This document shows positions 38,068-49,815 of a stretch of DNA of 64,000 nt, piece after piece. This stretch comes from Lepisosteus oculatus. Lineage: Eukaryota; Chordata; Actinopteri; Semionotiformes; Lepisosteidae. The notes under the pieces were generated by a model. That model made no database searches and was not told the origin of the DNA. It worked only from the letters and a program-made list of their open reading frames with translations. Each line of letters begins with the position of its first letter. Position 1 is the stretch's first letter. Both the position numbers and the translations under genes were made by a program. The stretch is taken from assembly GCF_040954835.1 (NCBI RefSeq), contig NC_090697.1:2554501-2618500 (forward strand). The letters run 5' to 3'.

Positions 38068-38595
38068 TATATTGCCATGTCTTAGTTCTGCTCAAGAAAG
38101 GAAAAAATACAACAGTTATTTAAAACATAATTTACAGTTTCAGTTAAAATAAAGGACTATGTCGTCTACCAATACTTTCATTTTAAAAATACAAAAATGA
38201 AAATGTAACCTTCTTTTAAAGACTTTGACAACGTCCCCTTCTTCTTTGTCTTTACTGGTATACAAAACCATGAACAGTTTCAACACTTTGATGCTGTCTC
38301 AGATTCATGTTACGACTTTAGATTTAGAAACTACACAATTATATACTTTTATAATGCTAGAAATTTTAATATTATGAATATTTTAAAGAATATAATTTAA
38401 CTAAGCAAATTAGAGTAATAGTCTCCGTCTGTGTGTAGGACAAGTGCTTGAACTTGACCCCAGATATTGAATTTTAATCTGTATTCATATTGTAACATGG
38501 TGAGAAATTGTCCAAGGCTCTGTGTTAGTATTTCAGCTCAGCAGACAGTCTCAGGTCATGTCTTTATAGCCCCGCAATAGTCTTGTTGTTAACAG

Positions 38596-38700
38596 AGGCT
38601 CCAAAGCTAAAACTGTGTTTTTTCTTCTTTCTTTTTACTTTTCAGAGTCGAATTAGCTTCACCCTGTTCATGTGTAGCTAACATGCTGACGCAGATCCAC
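38596..38700 (+). repeat. Penelope-type terminal fragment, diverged
   Basis: GAGGCTCCAAAGCTAAAAC, the TTTACTTTTCAG block, and ACATGCTGACGCAGATCC match the family end. Confidence 0.45.
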
Positions 38701-39064
38701 AGTCTAGTCAACACGTTTAGCTTATTAAGGTTTAATTAAGTTTGTTTATGCATTTGAGTTAAATACCAGTGCTACTGCTTATTGGTACTGTACAGCTAGG
38801 TTTTTCAGTTTGTGGCACAATCCCAATCTTAAATTATGTTTTTAAAATAAACTACTAAATCCACTGGCAATTAGTGGTACAAATTACTTAATTTAAATAC
38901 TTATGTATCACTTTTACTGGCCTTAAAATACAGTATTATAACGTCAACATTTTTAATAATCTGCTCTTTACAAAACTGAGAGAAAGGCACTCACCAGTGT
39001 ATACATTTTGCTCTTAAGCAATTACATACTTATCAGGAAGGCATGGAAGAACAGACCAGCATGA

Positions 39065-39070
39065 TTTATT
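39065..39070 (-). terminator. AATAAA overlapping the IL20RA stop codon
   Basis: On the minus strand the stop TAA is embedded in AATAAA, and a T/G-rich stretch follows within about 20 bases. It could act as a poly(A) signal giving a nearly absent 3' UTR. I found no other clear AATAAA on this strand in the next 2 kb. Confidence 0.35.
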
Positions 39071-39866
39071 CTTCCATATTCACACGTAGATCCCAGAGAT
39101 TATCCAGATGTATTAGGGGGAGCTCTTCGTGTTCAAACCCCTCTTCTGAAGATTGCCTCACATACACACCGGCCAAGATCTCTCTGTTCTCTTCCAGGTC
39201 ACGTTCGCGTTCCTCCTCTTCCTTTGCATTAACTTCATCTTCAAACGCAGACAGCTGTGGGATCTGTAACCTACAGGTCTCTGGGTCCCAGTCCACAAAA
39301 ATACATCCCTCTTTTTCTGGCTCCTCCTCTGGGAATTCCAGGGCACTGTGCCCTGTCTGCGGATTCAGGATCACTGGCTCTGGCCTGTTGGCGTTAGGTT
39401 CCGGCCCATCCAGACGGGTTTCCTCTTGAAGGCCGAAGGATGTTACAGCCACTGGTCGTGCTGCACGATCCCGGCTGGGTGCAGAGAGAGCCACATCTTT
39501 GCAAGAACACTTTTCTGCTGTTTCCTCCATTTCACAGTAACCTCGATCAGAAGGTGCTTGAGCCTGGACCACAATTCCGTACTCAGGATCCCCACTGCCA
39601 GAGCACGGTCTGCACTCTGCATGTCTTGAAGCTGTCTGGCATTCTTGATTGTGCAAATAAATCATGTCTTTGGATGTGCTCTTTGTCAGGTGTGCCAGGG
39701 CTTGGGAGGCATAAGGCACATTTCCTTTTGGTGGAAGCACTCCTTCAAGTTGGTTAAGAAAGAGTGGCACATTTTTCAGATCAATAAAGGTGATAAAGTT
39801 CACTGTTGAGCTTTCAGGAGGACAAAATACACATTTTGCCTCAGAAACAGGGTCATGTGGCAATAG
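39066..39866 (-). CDS. il20ra: IL20RA exon 7, cytoplasmic tail and stop
   Basis: A single 266-residue terminal exon starts LLPHDP after TTTTACAG. Near the membrane PPESSTVNFITF matches the IL20RA family. It has Y-x-x-Q motifs YASQ and YVRQ, a Glu-rich region, VDWDPETCRLQIP, and ends LWDLRVNMEE. The stop TAA lies inside an AATAAA (39065-39070). Confidence 0.92.
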   Translation of the reverse strand, partial: LLPHDPVSEAKCVFCPPESSTVNFITFIDLKNVPLFLNQLEGVLPPKGNVPYASQALAHLTKSTSKDMIYLHNQECQTASRHAECRPCSGSGDPEYGIVVQAQAPSDRGYCEMEETAEKCSCKDVALSAPSRDRAARPVAVTSFGLQEETRLDGPEPNANRPEPVILNPQTGHSALEFPEEEPEKEGCIFVDWDPETCRLQIPQLSAFEDEVNAKEEEERERDLEENREILAGVYVRQSSEEGFEHEELPLIHLDNLWDLRVNMEE

Positions 39867-42800
39867 CTGTAAAACAAACAATACACAGTACAGTATATTA
39901 CACATTCAAACCGGTGAGTTAATCTGTTTACAGACAGATAATCGGATTTAAACCCATCAGAGATTGTCAATATTTACAAAAATCCTACTTTTCACAGTTT
40001 ATTGTTGAGAATTAGCCTTAGAAAATTAATTTCCAGCAATACTATTTTTTAAAAAAGTACAGTAAAGTAGTAATACATAGGAATATAAAATGATTGATTG
40101 CTATGAATTACATTTTGTTTTACTATTTTTTACTGAGTACATACAGTATGTCTTATGCATTGCACCAGGATGACCCTGGGTAAGGCAGAGAACAGTATTC
40201 CATGGCTTAAAAATGGTCCATGGCTTAATAATAATTTAAGGTGATTAAAATACTAGATAAACACTTTGAAGATATTTTCTTATACAACTGTAGATTTCCA
40301 GAAATAAAGTTAAAAAGGATTTCAGCCTGCTCCGTCCCATGTTATCCATTGAAAATAAATGATATCCCCTTTCTCTTGTGTTCAGGAGGACTTCCTGGTG
40401 GCATCTCCTAATGAACATTAGCTTGAGCCAGCCTCTCCTATATTGGAGCTCCAAGGGTTAAGGCAATTGTGCTCAATTCAGATTGTGTTGTTTCCCACTC
40501 TTGTAATCTTGCTTTACAACAACAGAAATCCTAACATAGTCAAAATTTCAATTAACGAATTCTTTTGCTTCTTTTGGTATGATGTCCTGTATGTAATGCT
40601 AACAAAGCAATGTCCTGGAGGTGTTTCTTTCAATGATGAATTACAGTACATTCATTCCTGGACCGCAAGCCTAGTTCATGGATAGTTAAAAAAAATTTAA
40701 ACTTGTTTTATGTCACGTAGAACATCTGTACACAGGCTGTTTGTCTCCTTTAGGAAAAATATGCTGTAATGTAATGCATTCTAATTATATGAAATGCTCA
40801 AAACAGGATTCCTAAAATACATCTGCCCTTGATGAAATTATTTTTGAAATGAGCCTTTATCACTCTTCAAATCCCAAGGACAAAAACTGTGATAATTACA
40901 TTATCACGTAAACCAGATTAATGTTATGGATTTTTCTTATGTAACATCTTTCAAATAAGAAAGAAGAAAACATACAGTATGTGCTACAAAACTAAAAAAC
41001 ACATAAAGGAATAATAGATGTGTTAACACATAATACTTCTTTCTCAGAATGTTCTAAAAATGCTATATGATTTAATCATGCTTTGAAAGTGCCTGATGTG
41101 AAGTAGAACTCAGACCAGGTGGATTACTGAGAACCGTATTTGCATATCAATGTGTGGCTTTAGTGATTATCTAAAAGATGTGTATCATTAAAGTTACTAG
41201 AATTTAAAATAAAGCAGAAATATTTTTTCAGTAAATCACCTCGATAAAACCTGTTAGGGATGTTGAAATATGATAAGTAACGTTACTGAAACTCGTCTTT
41301 GCACCTTTGTTCCTGCCATGCTGTTAACACTGTACATACTGTACCCAGTGCTGGTTTATCTCCTTGATAGTGATATATTTTTTTCAACAGGCAACATTCA
41401 ATTTAAAAATAAAATTTACCAGAGGTGAAGGCTGGTTCTGTTTGTTTCCAAACACATAGTTGTAGATCAGGCATCCAAAAAATATTAGCAGAAGCAGAGC
41501 AATCACAGAAGGCAAAATGCATCCAAATATAATCCCAATAATCCAATCTGAAAAGGTATCTAAAAAAAAGGCAATTCGTATTCTTTCATTAAAATAGACC
41601 AAAATGTACACTTTCAAATGTCATAAATACACAGAGGATTAAACAGGTGTTTAGAAACTAAGTTGCTTTTTAGTCATTTACAAGTAGTTTATAAGCTCTA
41701 TTTTCTCTGAAAAAAGTGCATTAACCTTGCAGTAAAATCTTATAGCACTGAATTTAAACAAAAATAGACAAGAAAATTTCCATCAAAATGATTTAGATTT
41801 ATGAATTAATGCAGTTTACTTGTAGTTTAGTACACAATACACAATTGAAGCTACCTCATGATGGCATTCATTACACAAATATTACATTGTTTAAATAGAA
41901 AGTCCCATATATGTAGTTGTGTCATTGTTCCTAAATTCCACAAGTAAAACTACTGCTGTCTTATGACAGTCCTGAAGCTTTCCATCATATGACAAATGCA
42001 ATATGTTTTGTCACTTTTAATTGAACACATTTGCATAAACCTATTGTAGTAAAAAATACCAGGACCTTACACATTTTGAAAAGACCAAAAACAATATTAT
42101 AACATTGAACTCAGGCCAAACCACCACAGATGGTGGGGAAGTTCAATTTTACTGTCAGTGTGTGCTATATACTGTATGATAAACCATAACCTCTCTGCCT
42201 TTTAACAAAAGTTAAATGTTGAAAGCATATCTTAGTTCTGCTCCTGGTGAAGGACAAAAAATTCAGAAAAATGTGTTCTGAGTACGTGTGCAAAGAATTT
42301 ACCTTCCATGCCTCTCTCTTACCTTTTGGAGTGGTGACACAGAGCTCTTTGGAAGGATCGCATTTAAAAGGTAGTGTTAAATAGGACCTAGCAGTCACAC
42401 AATACTGTGTGTTGTAGTCCAGCATCCCCACTTCTACCGAGTTCTTGTTTAGAAGGAAGCTCCACTAAAAATACATAAATGGACAATTTTATAGCGCAGT
42501 ACATTTAGTCAGTTCAAGTAGTACAGTAACTTAAAAGAAGCTGGTGTGCTGCCTCATTAAACATTTTACAAATGTGACACGATATACTGAGTATTAAGGG
42601 GTGATTTTACATTTCTAACTAGAATACACTAACTTAATTCAATATATTACATTTCTTCATATTTAGCATTCATTGTCAGAATCAGTATGTTACTGTGAAA
42701 TGTATCACATTTCAGATAAAAATATAACAGATATTACAATGCTTTTCCTTGTACCTTACCAATACAGTCGCATTGTATACGGACTACTTTTTAATCACAA

Positions 42801-45800
42801 AACACTTTGATTACTGTAGGTAAATGATTGTTCATGTTCAGTACATTGCTGCAGTGACTTCCCTCTTTCGACGGTAATTCTTTTGAGAAGGAAGTACTTT
42901 TGAAAACATGATGAACTTTGTTGAACTACAGCTAAGTCCTGTTCAGCACATAAAACCCTAAAATACATAGAAAGGTTTCACCTTCTCAGACTGTTCTGTT
43001 CCAAAAAGCCAGGTACTGAAAATAAAGGTAAAGGCCGGAACTCCCAACTTGCAGCAGCCCTGTTTTTAACAGAGGTCCCTCCATTCTTAGGTGACTAACA
43101 AGCTTATATGTTTTAAATATTGAACTCACGAGTTCCTTGAGTTCAAAACTAATCTGTGAAAAGAACTTACTGATTGTTTTGTCACGTTGTTGTAGATGGA
43201 CACATTGTACTTCATATCTGGATAGAAGGCCAGCATAGAATTCGCATTTTCTGTGTTCCTTTTCTGCCATCTCATAGGACCTTTTATCTTGATATGGAGG
43301 GCTCTCTCACTGGTTGCGACTTCTAACAGTGGGGGTCCAAAGGAAGCTGTTGAAAACAGAATTGAATTGCGATTTTCATTTTTTTGCAGCACTGAACTGC
43401 ATTCACTTTTCTCACTGGATCGTGTATGCCTTAACATCTGGATTGGTTTCTGCAGGTGTAAAGCCCAGTGGACAACAACTGGACGTGTCTTAGATTTCAT
43501 TTTATTGCTAGAATAATAAAAAGAAATAAATGGGATGGTCAAAGGAATAAATGTGGTTGATGACAAAAAACAATATTTTCAGTCAATGCAGCTAGAGATG
43601 GTGATTCAAAACATTCCCAAGGTTTTATTTTTCTTTTGGGATGAACATAATTTGCAGTGAATTACTGTACTTACTCTGCAGCTTTGGGTTAAATCTTTCA
43701 GTGGTCTTCCATTGTGAGGGTCCTTTACCAACAGCCTTCACCCGAGCGTAGTACTGCTCATCCAGGTCACTGGTCTCCTCTGAAAGGTCACACCATGTGC
43801 CGACAACTTCCTTGCACTGCCTTGGAAACCTCCACACTGGTTTCCCCATCTTCTCCTCACCGTAGCTGGATAAACGGAGACAAAAAGCACAACGATTCGC
43901 ACTGGCATGGAGATGAAATCCAAACCCGGAGTCTCTCAACTATCAGATGTGAGCTCTAGTTCCCACATTAACGTGTATTTTGACCAATACTTTCAGAATC
44001 CAAACCTTTTATGGAAAATCCCTTCCAGTGCAGAGAGACTCCACCCCTCCCCCAGTCTTCTAACACATTGTTCACGTTTAAAAGATTAAATATGGCAAGA
44101 GACTCTCTTATCTCTTATCTCTTAAGAGTGATAACTCTTTCTTTTCATTTAAGGTTTTACTTGCTTTGGAAAACTTGATTAATTTTATCCATACGTAGGA
44201 AATGCTGTGCAAGTTTTGCACTGAGGACTGTAACCTTGCTATTCAGTGACCATAATACATTGAATTAATACAGCACCAATAATTTGAAATTGCCTAATGC
44301 AGATGCAGCATTTATTGAGGTCTGGTGTTCATTGAATTTGAGATCAGGTCTCAGGTTTTTGAAGTTTTTTTAGAGAGGCAATATTACACACCCCCAGTAG
44401 GTGAAGTTTTAAAACTCTATTTTTAATCTACAAGACACTGGAAGGCTAATGTCCTGACCTTTTTGCAAATTCAAGAAAGGCTGTATTATGGTGGGAGCGT
44501 TTTTCTCTGCTTAACAAAGCTGTGTGCTGTTGTCTTGTTTATTGTATTGTGTGCCATTTGATGAGATAGTCATAAAAAACAAGAAGAGTAAGTTTGCAGG
44601 TGATGCAGTAATTGAAAATACTGTAGATTTTACAAAGCTAGTGTCACGGATGTTGGAAGGGACGAACCGTGGAGAGGCAGGAGAGCGGGAAAAGACCCAA
44701 AGCGAGGCGGTGGAACGGGGAGTTAGCCCAGCAGTGCAAAGAGTTCAGGAGTGCTGTATAGAAACCTGTGCCCTCAGGCCACGGACGGAGCGGCGACCTG
44801 GTGCTGGGCGGGTCTCAGGATATCCGAACATCAGTGCTGAGCGAAGGTGAATGAGAGACCTGGAAATATATAGCCCCAGAGAGAGAGACACAACGGAAGG
44901 ACAGCAAAGCACAGGAAACTAGGGATGTTGCCAGATTCTCCTTACATCGCATACTGAACTCTGTAGCGTGTTCCATTTTCACTGCCATTTCCCGGCCTCC
45001 ACTCCACGATATTTCTCAGGTTAAAGGCTTTGAAGTAAACTTCACATGGCTGGAGCACAGCAGAGCCGAAGGTTACCTCTGAAAAACAAATAATTGTTAT
45101 GGACACATTGTTGCCTACTTCCCATTTTGGATTATGCAAATGAATTAACTGAATGAGGCCCGTGAAAAAATACAAGCCTTGCTACATTTTAATTTTCATT
45201 TTCTCAGTAGAATAGCCACCATCAAGGGAGGTCAATTTGGATATAGAAACAGATGTAATTCTTCTACAAACCCTACCATGTCGTCTCCTGGCATCGCTAC
45301 CATTGTGGTATAGCTCCAAGCAAAGGAGAAGTGACTGTTACTCGGTAAATAGGTCTTTTCCAAGCAATCCAACACACTCATTAAGGACATAGGTACGTAA
45401 TTGATTAATATGTTTGTTAATGAGGCACTCTTATATGTACTAAGTACAATCAGCATACAGTATATACTTACTTTACAGCTGTCTGTACAGCTTGTGGATC
45501 TACGTCAACATGTACAGTAGCTTTTAATGTGGTGGCACTTCGAAGTCAATTAATTACAGGCCTTACAAAGCTTACAAATGTTGGAATTGTTGCATACTCA
45601 ATTCAAGCATAATGTTGAAATTCTGCTGAATTTTTAAACATGGAGTGCACTTGCTTTTTGAAAGAAAATTATCTTTTATTTTTTTAATAAACAGTTAACT
45701 CCATGCACCCAATTACTGGCAGAAAGCAAGAACTACTTGATCTTTGTGAGATTCATGTCATTTCCACATGACAAACGCTATCACTCTGACTTTCAAGCCA

Positions 45801-48434
45801 AATGGTTATGTAACAGGAAACAAAGTGGTTTGATATCAATGGACTAGATAAGAGGGATAAAAGGTCACATAAAAATGCTTAAACTAATGGGTGGTCATTC
45901 ATATTTCATTTCATTAAGTTTACATAGTACAACTGGTAAATAATATAAACCAAATTTACTCAAGCTTTTTTGTACACATTATGAAAAATCTTGAATTTAG
46001 ATGTTTTAAGGCTGTAGGCTTTAACGAGACAACACAAAAAAAATATTAAAACGTAAAGCTGTAGAAGTAATAGTGACTTGATTGTCCCTAAGCATATAAT
46101 ATATTACTTATAAAACATTTTAAAGCATAAAACAGTGATTTTGTTTTTTAGGGGCTTTAAATGCTAGTAGATTTAATATAGAATAAATGTATGTTTTACA
46201 GTGCAGTTATGAGGCTGTGAGAAAGCAGCTGCTTCTTAAATTATAATAATGTATCAAATGGAAGCTGGTAGTGAGAGGAGTCAAGAATTATGTGTAGAGG
46301 AATGGGGGCAAACCCACCTACTTCTGAAGATTTTCTGCCTGCATTTTCTGCTATTTCAGAAAAGGCCACAAAAAGCTTCCATAGTCTTTGAGTTCTAGAA
46401 AGTCTACTATACTATGTGCTATTTACAATTGCTAATGTCTTTCTAACAGTAACACAGAAAACCATGCATTTGAACAACGTATACTTCATCACTGAGTTCC
46501 TTAGGAATACTTCAAGGAGGAAGTTCTCAGACTAAAAATGACCCCAAATGTGTCAGTTCTCTAAAGCCAGGGAAAACCCTCATGGCTATATTTTTCAAGT
46601 GTAACTCATAATCTTGCTCTATGTTAATCAGTTACTGCATCACAGATTGCTAGACAAAACCAAGGGGAAGACTATGTGGACTTACAGTAGCAGGGCATGT
46701 TTGTGTGTTATTTGACAAATCAACTGCAAACTGTCACTTGTCTTATATCTCACTTAGCATAATGTATCAGTGCATATTTCTTTGTGCATCTAATCGGATC
46801 CACATGGTACCAGGACTTCCAAGTTATTAGACAGAAGGACCCTGAATGCTGAAAACTAGCATCCATGACTGTTTTTTATACGGACTAGAAAAACTCACCC
46901 ACTATTTGCTGATACTTTTCTGTATTTAGGTTTATTGTAATAAATGATTCAATTTTCTAAAAAAACTCAATCAGATTCACACCATAAACAAATTCACATA
47001 AGAACTGACAGTTTGGCTGCTGACTCAAAAAAATAATAATTTTATCAGACTACATAGGTATATTTATATATTTATATTTATATTTAGATACATGGTACAG
47101 TATGAGCCTTTTGTTTGTTTCCTTAAGAAAGGCTGACACCATGGCCTATTAACAACACCCTGCTTTTTTAATCTTCCAGATTGTCTAAATTCACACCATA
47201 ATCAACATAGTTTGACATTCAACATAAACATTCCTACTGCTACAAGCATTTTTTCTAATGTTTTAGCGGTAAGTCTAGTACTATTGTGCCAGAATAGTCT
47301 GGAGCCTTTCAAGCACTTTTATCTTCTTGATCGGTTACCTTTGATCATTTAACTTCAACATTTACTCTTGATCATAATAATTAGCTTCTTGCTCACATGA
47401 CGATGCTGGCTTAGAAACAAAGACTATAATCACTTGTGTTTTTTTAATCATTTCTAAGTGGTTTGTAGAATGATATTTTAAGTATTAATGGAAGTGCAAA
47501 GCACAACCTTAACACAGCCCTGGCTGGTGCCCCAGATTATATCAAAGAGCTACACGGCAAAACAAAGGTGTACACATCAGTATAAAGGGTATTCAATTAC
47601 ACAAAGTAGTCTTTCTCCAGAGAACACACAGTTCTTTTTCTTTTTAATATGAAGTTGTCAATGAGAGACAGGGAGGAGGTCAACCACTAAGCACTCCCAC
47701 TTCAGCTCACTGAAAAGTATACTGTACATACCGGAATATCTCCCCCCACCCCATCATCGCCCGTCCCACGTAAAAAAGAAGCCCCCCAGCCAAACGTGTC
47801 AAGCAGTAAATCAGCCGAATTCAAATCATTACGTTATTAGGATTTGTACGAAATTCATGCATATATACATACTGTACATACAGAATAGGCGGCTATGAAT
47901 TACAATACATTTTTGCATTACACTAATGCAAAAAATGTATTGTAATTTGCATCATTGTACTGATGGGTTTATTATCGTATTCTACAGCACTCCCCAGAAA
48001 ACTAGTTTTACTAACTAAAGTAACTCAAGTTTTATTAGTTGTACTAACAATTTTTTTGAAAAACCGTAAGAAAACCGGTATACATACTGTACAAGTGTCC
48101 ACTTTAAAACACTTCGATCAGAATTTGAGCATAACTCCATCTGTACTGAATACAGTTTACGGTAGTAATTTTTTGGGGGGCTGCAGTGAAACTAGAAAAA
48201 ACAAATGACAGTATTACTTAAACCTTTTTCACAACGACAGATGATTCCTTTCAATCATTCATAGTGGAAAAACTAATAACGTCTATTTCTATTCATAACG
48301 TATCGATACTAGCTTTGCAGTACAAGTTCCCAAGCACTTTTGCACGCTTATGACACTTAACCACGTGAAAATAAATTACCTGTTGCCTTTAGTACCAGAA
48401 AGAAAACAGCAGTAAGGAGCCTCTGACTTAGCAT
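39066..48434 (-). CDS. il20ra: Interleukin-20 receptor subunit alpha (class II cytokine receptor)
   Basis: Seven coding exons on the minus strand: 48380-48434, 44946-45078, 43675-43865, 43171-43346, 42323-42464, 41420-41559 and 39066-39866. They total 1,638 bases and encode 545 residues; human IL20RA is about 553. All junctions have GT/AG and compatible phases (1, 2, 1, 0, 1, 0). Layout: signal peptide 1-18, two fibronectin-III-like domains to about 238, one transmembrane helix about 239-267, then a cytoplasmic tail. Diagnostic blocks are QYAIYGEEK, TWCDLSEETSD-EQYYARVKA, VNFITF and the C-terminal VDWDPETCRLQIP followed by a Trp-containing end. In mammals this chain pairs with IL20RB to bind IL-19, IL-20 and IL-24 and signals through JAK1/STAT3. 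The tail has two Y-x-x-Q motifs (YASQ, YVRQ) suited to STAT3. SLC35D3 next to it in tail-to-tail orientation supports orthology; in teleost nomenclature this is crfb8-like. Confidence 0.93.
41420..41559 (-). CDS. il20ra: IL20RA exon 6, transmembrane segment
   Basis: This 140-bp exon encodes DTFSDW, then a long hydrophobic helix (IIGIIFGCILPSVIALLLLI onward) and a short juxtamembrane part ending QPSPL. It enters in phase 1 and leaves in phase 0, the same size and phases as the transmembrane exon of the receptor at the right end of the window. Confidence 0.9.
42323..42464 (-). CDS. il20ra: IL20RA exon 5, second half of domain D2
   Basis: The exon starts WSFLLNKNSV and contains LDYNTQYCVTARSYL then C-P-S-KELC, which gives the D2 disulfide-forming cysteines and the standard aromatic-rich strand. 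It ends in phase 1 at GTAAGA. Confidence 0.88.
43171..43346 (-). CDS. il20ra: IL20RA exon 4, first half of domain D2
   Basis: This exon starts within TSFGPPLLEV, the usual inter-domain linker, and includes YNVSIYNNVTKQS with two sequons (NVS, NVT). It is followed in phase 0 by exon 5. Donor GTAAGT, acceptor TTTCAACAG. Confidence 0.88.
43675..43865 (-). CDS. il20ra: IL20RA exon 3, second half of domain D1
   Basis: The exon carries the conserved YGEEK, a Cys pair (QC-KE and WCDLS) and EQYYARVKA, the standard D1 end. Sequence similarity to mammalian IL20RA is highest here. The donor GTAAGT runs directly into a TACAGTA heptamer at intron positions 6-12. Confidence 0.9.
44642..44918. repeat. GC-rich 277-bp insertion in IL20RA intron 2
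   Basis: The block starts TGTCACGGATG, ends CACAGGAAA and has CTAG on both sides (44638-44641 and 44919-44922). It is much more GC-rich than the intron around it and lies 27 bases from the exon 2 donor. The family is unknown. Confidence 0.4.
44946..45078 (-). CDS. il20ra: IL20RA exon 2, first half of domain D1
   Basis: This exon encodes EVTFGSAVLQPCEVYFKAFN followed by a strand with LRNIVEWRPG, and ends within YAI. The W-x-P after an N-x-x-x-W strand is the usual D1 pattern of this family. Two N-glycosylation sequons occur (NGS and NGT). It enters in phase 1 and leaves in phase 2 at GTAAGG. Confidence 0.88.
45079..48379 (-). other. IL20RA intron 1
   Basis: A 3.3-kb AT-rich intron. I recognise no SINE or LINE in it. 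It contains a near-perfect 48-base hairpin (47899-47946) and several TACTGTA/TACAGTA heptamers, for example near 45,465, 45,515, 46,685, 47,095, 47,720, 47,870 and 48,085. Confidence 0.7.
47899..47946. repeat. 48-base near-perfect hairpin in IL20RA intron 1
   Basis: The arms ATTACAATACATTTTTGCAT and their complement are 22-23 bases long, differ by one T, and are separated by a 3-base loop (CAC). It could be a tiny inverted-repeat element or a structured RNA. Confidence 0.7.
48380..48434 (-). CDS. il20ra: IL20RA exon 1, signal peptide
   Basis: Eighteen codons from ATG encode MLSQRLLTAVFFLVLKAT, a basic start then a hydrophobic core, which is a typical cleaved signal peptide. The donor is CAG|GTAATT, phase 1. 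The ATG lies in an acceptable context (CTAAATG). Confidence 0.85.
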
Positions 48435-48640
48435 TTAGGATTTAGGGCGGGCGTTCGGGTGTCTGGGGTGGATTTTAGCCGGTCTCCGAGCAACTCGCAC
48501 GCATCTTGCCTTTCCAGAACTACAGCTGCAGCCTTTCTGCGAGTCTAGTTTCTCTGTTTCTTAGTCACAAAAAAACAACACTCGTCACCGCGGAGGAAGT
48601 CCTTCACTAAGTCACTTATAAAGTGAGAATGGAGCACAGC
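48435..48640 (-). promoter_or_regulatory. IL20RA 5' UTR and proximal promoter candidate
   Basis: On the minus strand a TATA-like CTTTATAAG lies about 190 bases upstream of the ATG (around 48,614-48,624). A GGAGGAAGT at about 48,592-48,600 on the opposite strand resembles an ETS-family site. The segment is richer in GC than its surroundings. No transcript start can be read from sequence alone. Confidence 0.35.
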
Positions 48641-49321
48641 CACATTGTCAAGGGGCGTGGTGGACAGTACTTCTGTGCCATGATACACTTGCTACAGTTT
48701 TCTGTTTTCTTGATCTTTAAAACTTTCTTTGGGTTGGTTGAACTGCAATACATTTATTTGCATGGTGAATTTTGAAGTCCTTTGAAATTGCACTGTTCTT
48801 AACTTGTCTACCACACATACGATGGCAATCGCTAGAAAAACAAACCGATAGTATAAACGTTCATATTGTTTTAAACATTGGTTTTGCGAGAAAGACATCC
48901 TTCTTTTCTTTCTTAAAATTTTATTCGGTTAATATCACAGCACTCATCTGAAAACGAAAAACTAATCAATATTTTAAAACAACGCGTACGATAGGAACAC
49001 TTTAATTGTAGGTCAGGCAGGTAGCTGCAACACACTTTAATTGCGTCGCTTAAATTGTATTAATTGACTCTTTGCTGCTGTAAACGCTCGAGTGACCAGC
49101 GATTTTGCTACTGCAGTTCAAGCAAAGGTTTGGATACAAAGAAACCGAAAAGAAACCGAAACCCTGTGGGGTGGACAACAGGTGCGCTGGGCGTTGCGGA
49201 ATACTTCCGAAAGGCGCGGCGCACGTTCGGCAGTGCGTAAACACAGACGAGGAGCTGTAAACCTGAAAAAAATGTTTCTGACATTTTGTGTTGTGAAAAT
49301 CGCTCCAATATTATTTGAGAT

Positions 49322-49815
49322 AGGACAAAGTAATAGGTTTATTCCATGCTGAAAAGAGAAGAAAGAAAACACAACAATGACAACCTGTAACGAAACATTT
49401 GGCTTACATTTTGAGCTCACAGAATAAATGTTCACACCCGAAGAAGGCTCCACAGCCGAAACGTTGTGTTTTCCTTCTTCTCTTGTTAGCATGTTGGAAT
49501 ATTGCTACTGTATTACTTGTTCCTTTGCAGCCTACGCAAGGTAGGCGGAGCGGTGGCTCTGTGGCTAAGGATCTGCGCCTGTGACCGGAAGGTTGCCGGT
49601 TCAAATCCCACGGCCGGCAGAGGAATCCTACTCTGTTGGGCCCCTGAGCAAGGCCCTTAACCCCAACTGCTCCAGACAGACCCTGTAATCTGTCTCTGTG
49701 TCTGTCTCCCTGGAGAAAAGCTGGGGTATGTGAAAAGATGCATTCCTAATGCAAGAAATTGTATAGGGCTAATAAAGAAACATTACAAGGCGATGGAGCT
49801 ACCCACCTGAATTGT
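49322..49815. repeat. Inverted Penelope-type ends interrupted by a SINE
   Basis: GGTTTATTCCATGCTGAAAA (49,330) faces CCGAAGAAGGCTCCACAGCC (49,438) and the TTCTTCTCTTGTTAG block. The continuation GCAGCCTACGC is split from CGATGGAGCTACCCACCTG by the SINE at 49542-49785. Confidence 0.55.
49542..49785 (+). repeat. tRNA-type SINE, family B, nested, with target duplication
   Basis: The B box GGTTCAAATCCC follows GGAAGGTTGCC; the body has GGGCCCCTGAGCAAGGCCC and the end has AATGCAAGAAATTGTATAG then AATAAAG. CAAGG flanks both ends (49537-49541 and 49786-49790). Confidence 0.75.

Noticed and set aside
39043-39757. Plus-strand open frames up to 128 residues
   Set aside because: They are antisense to the IL20RA terminal exon and show only Ser/Arg-rich low-complexity sequence.
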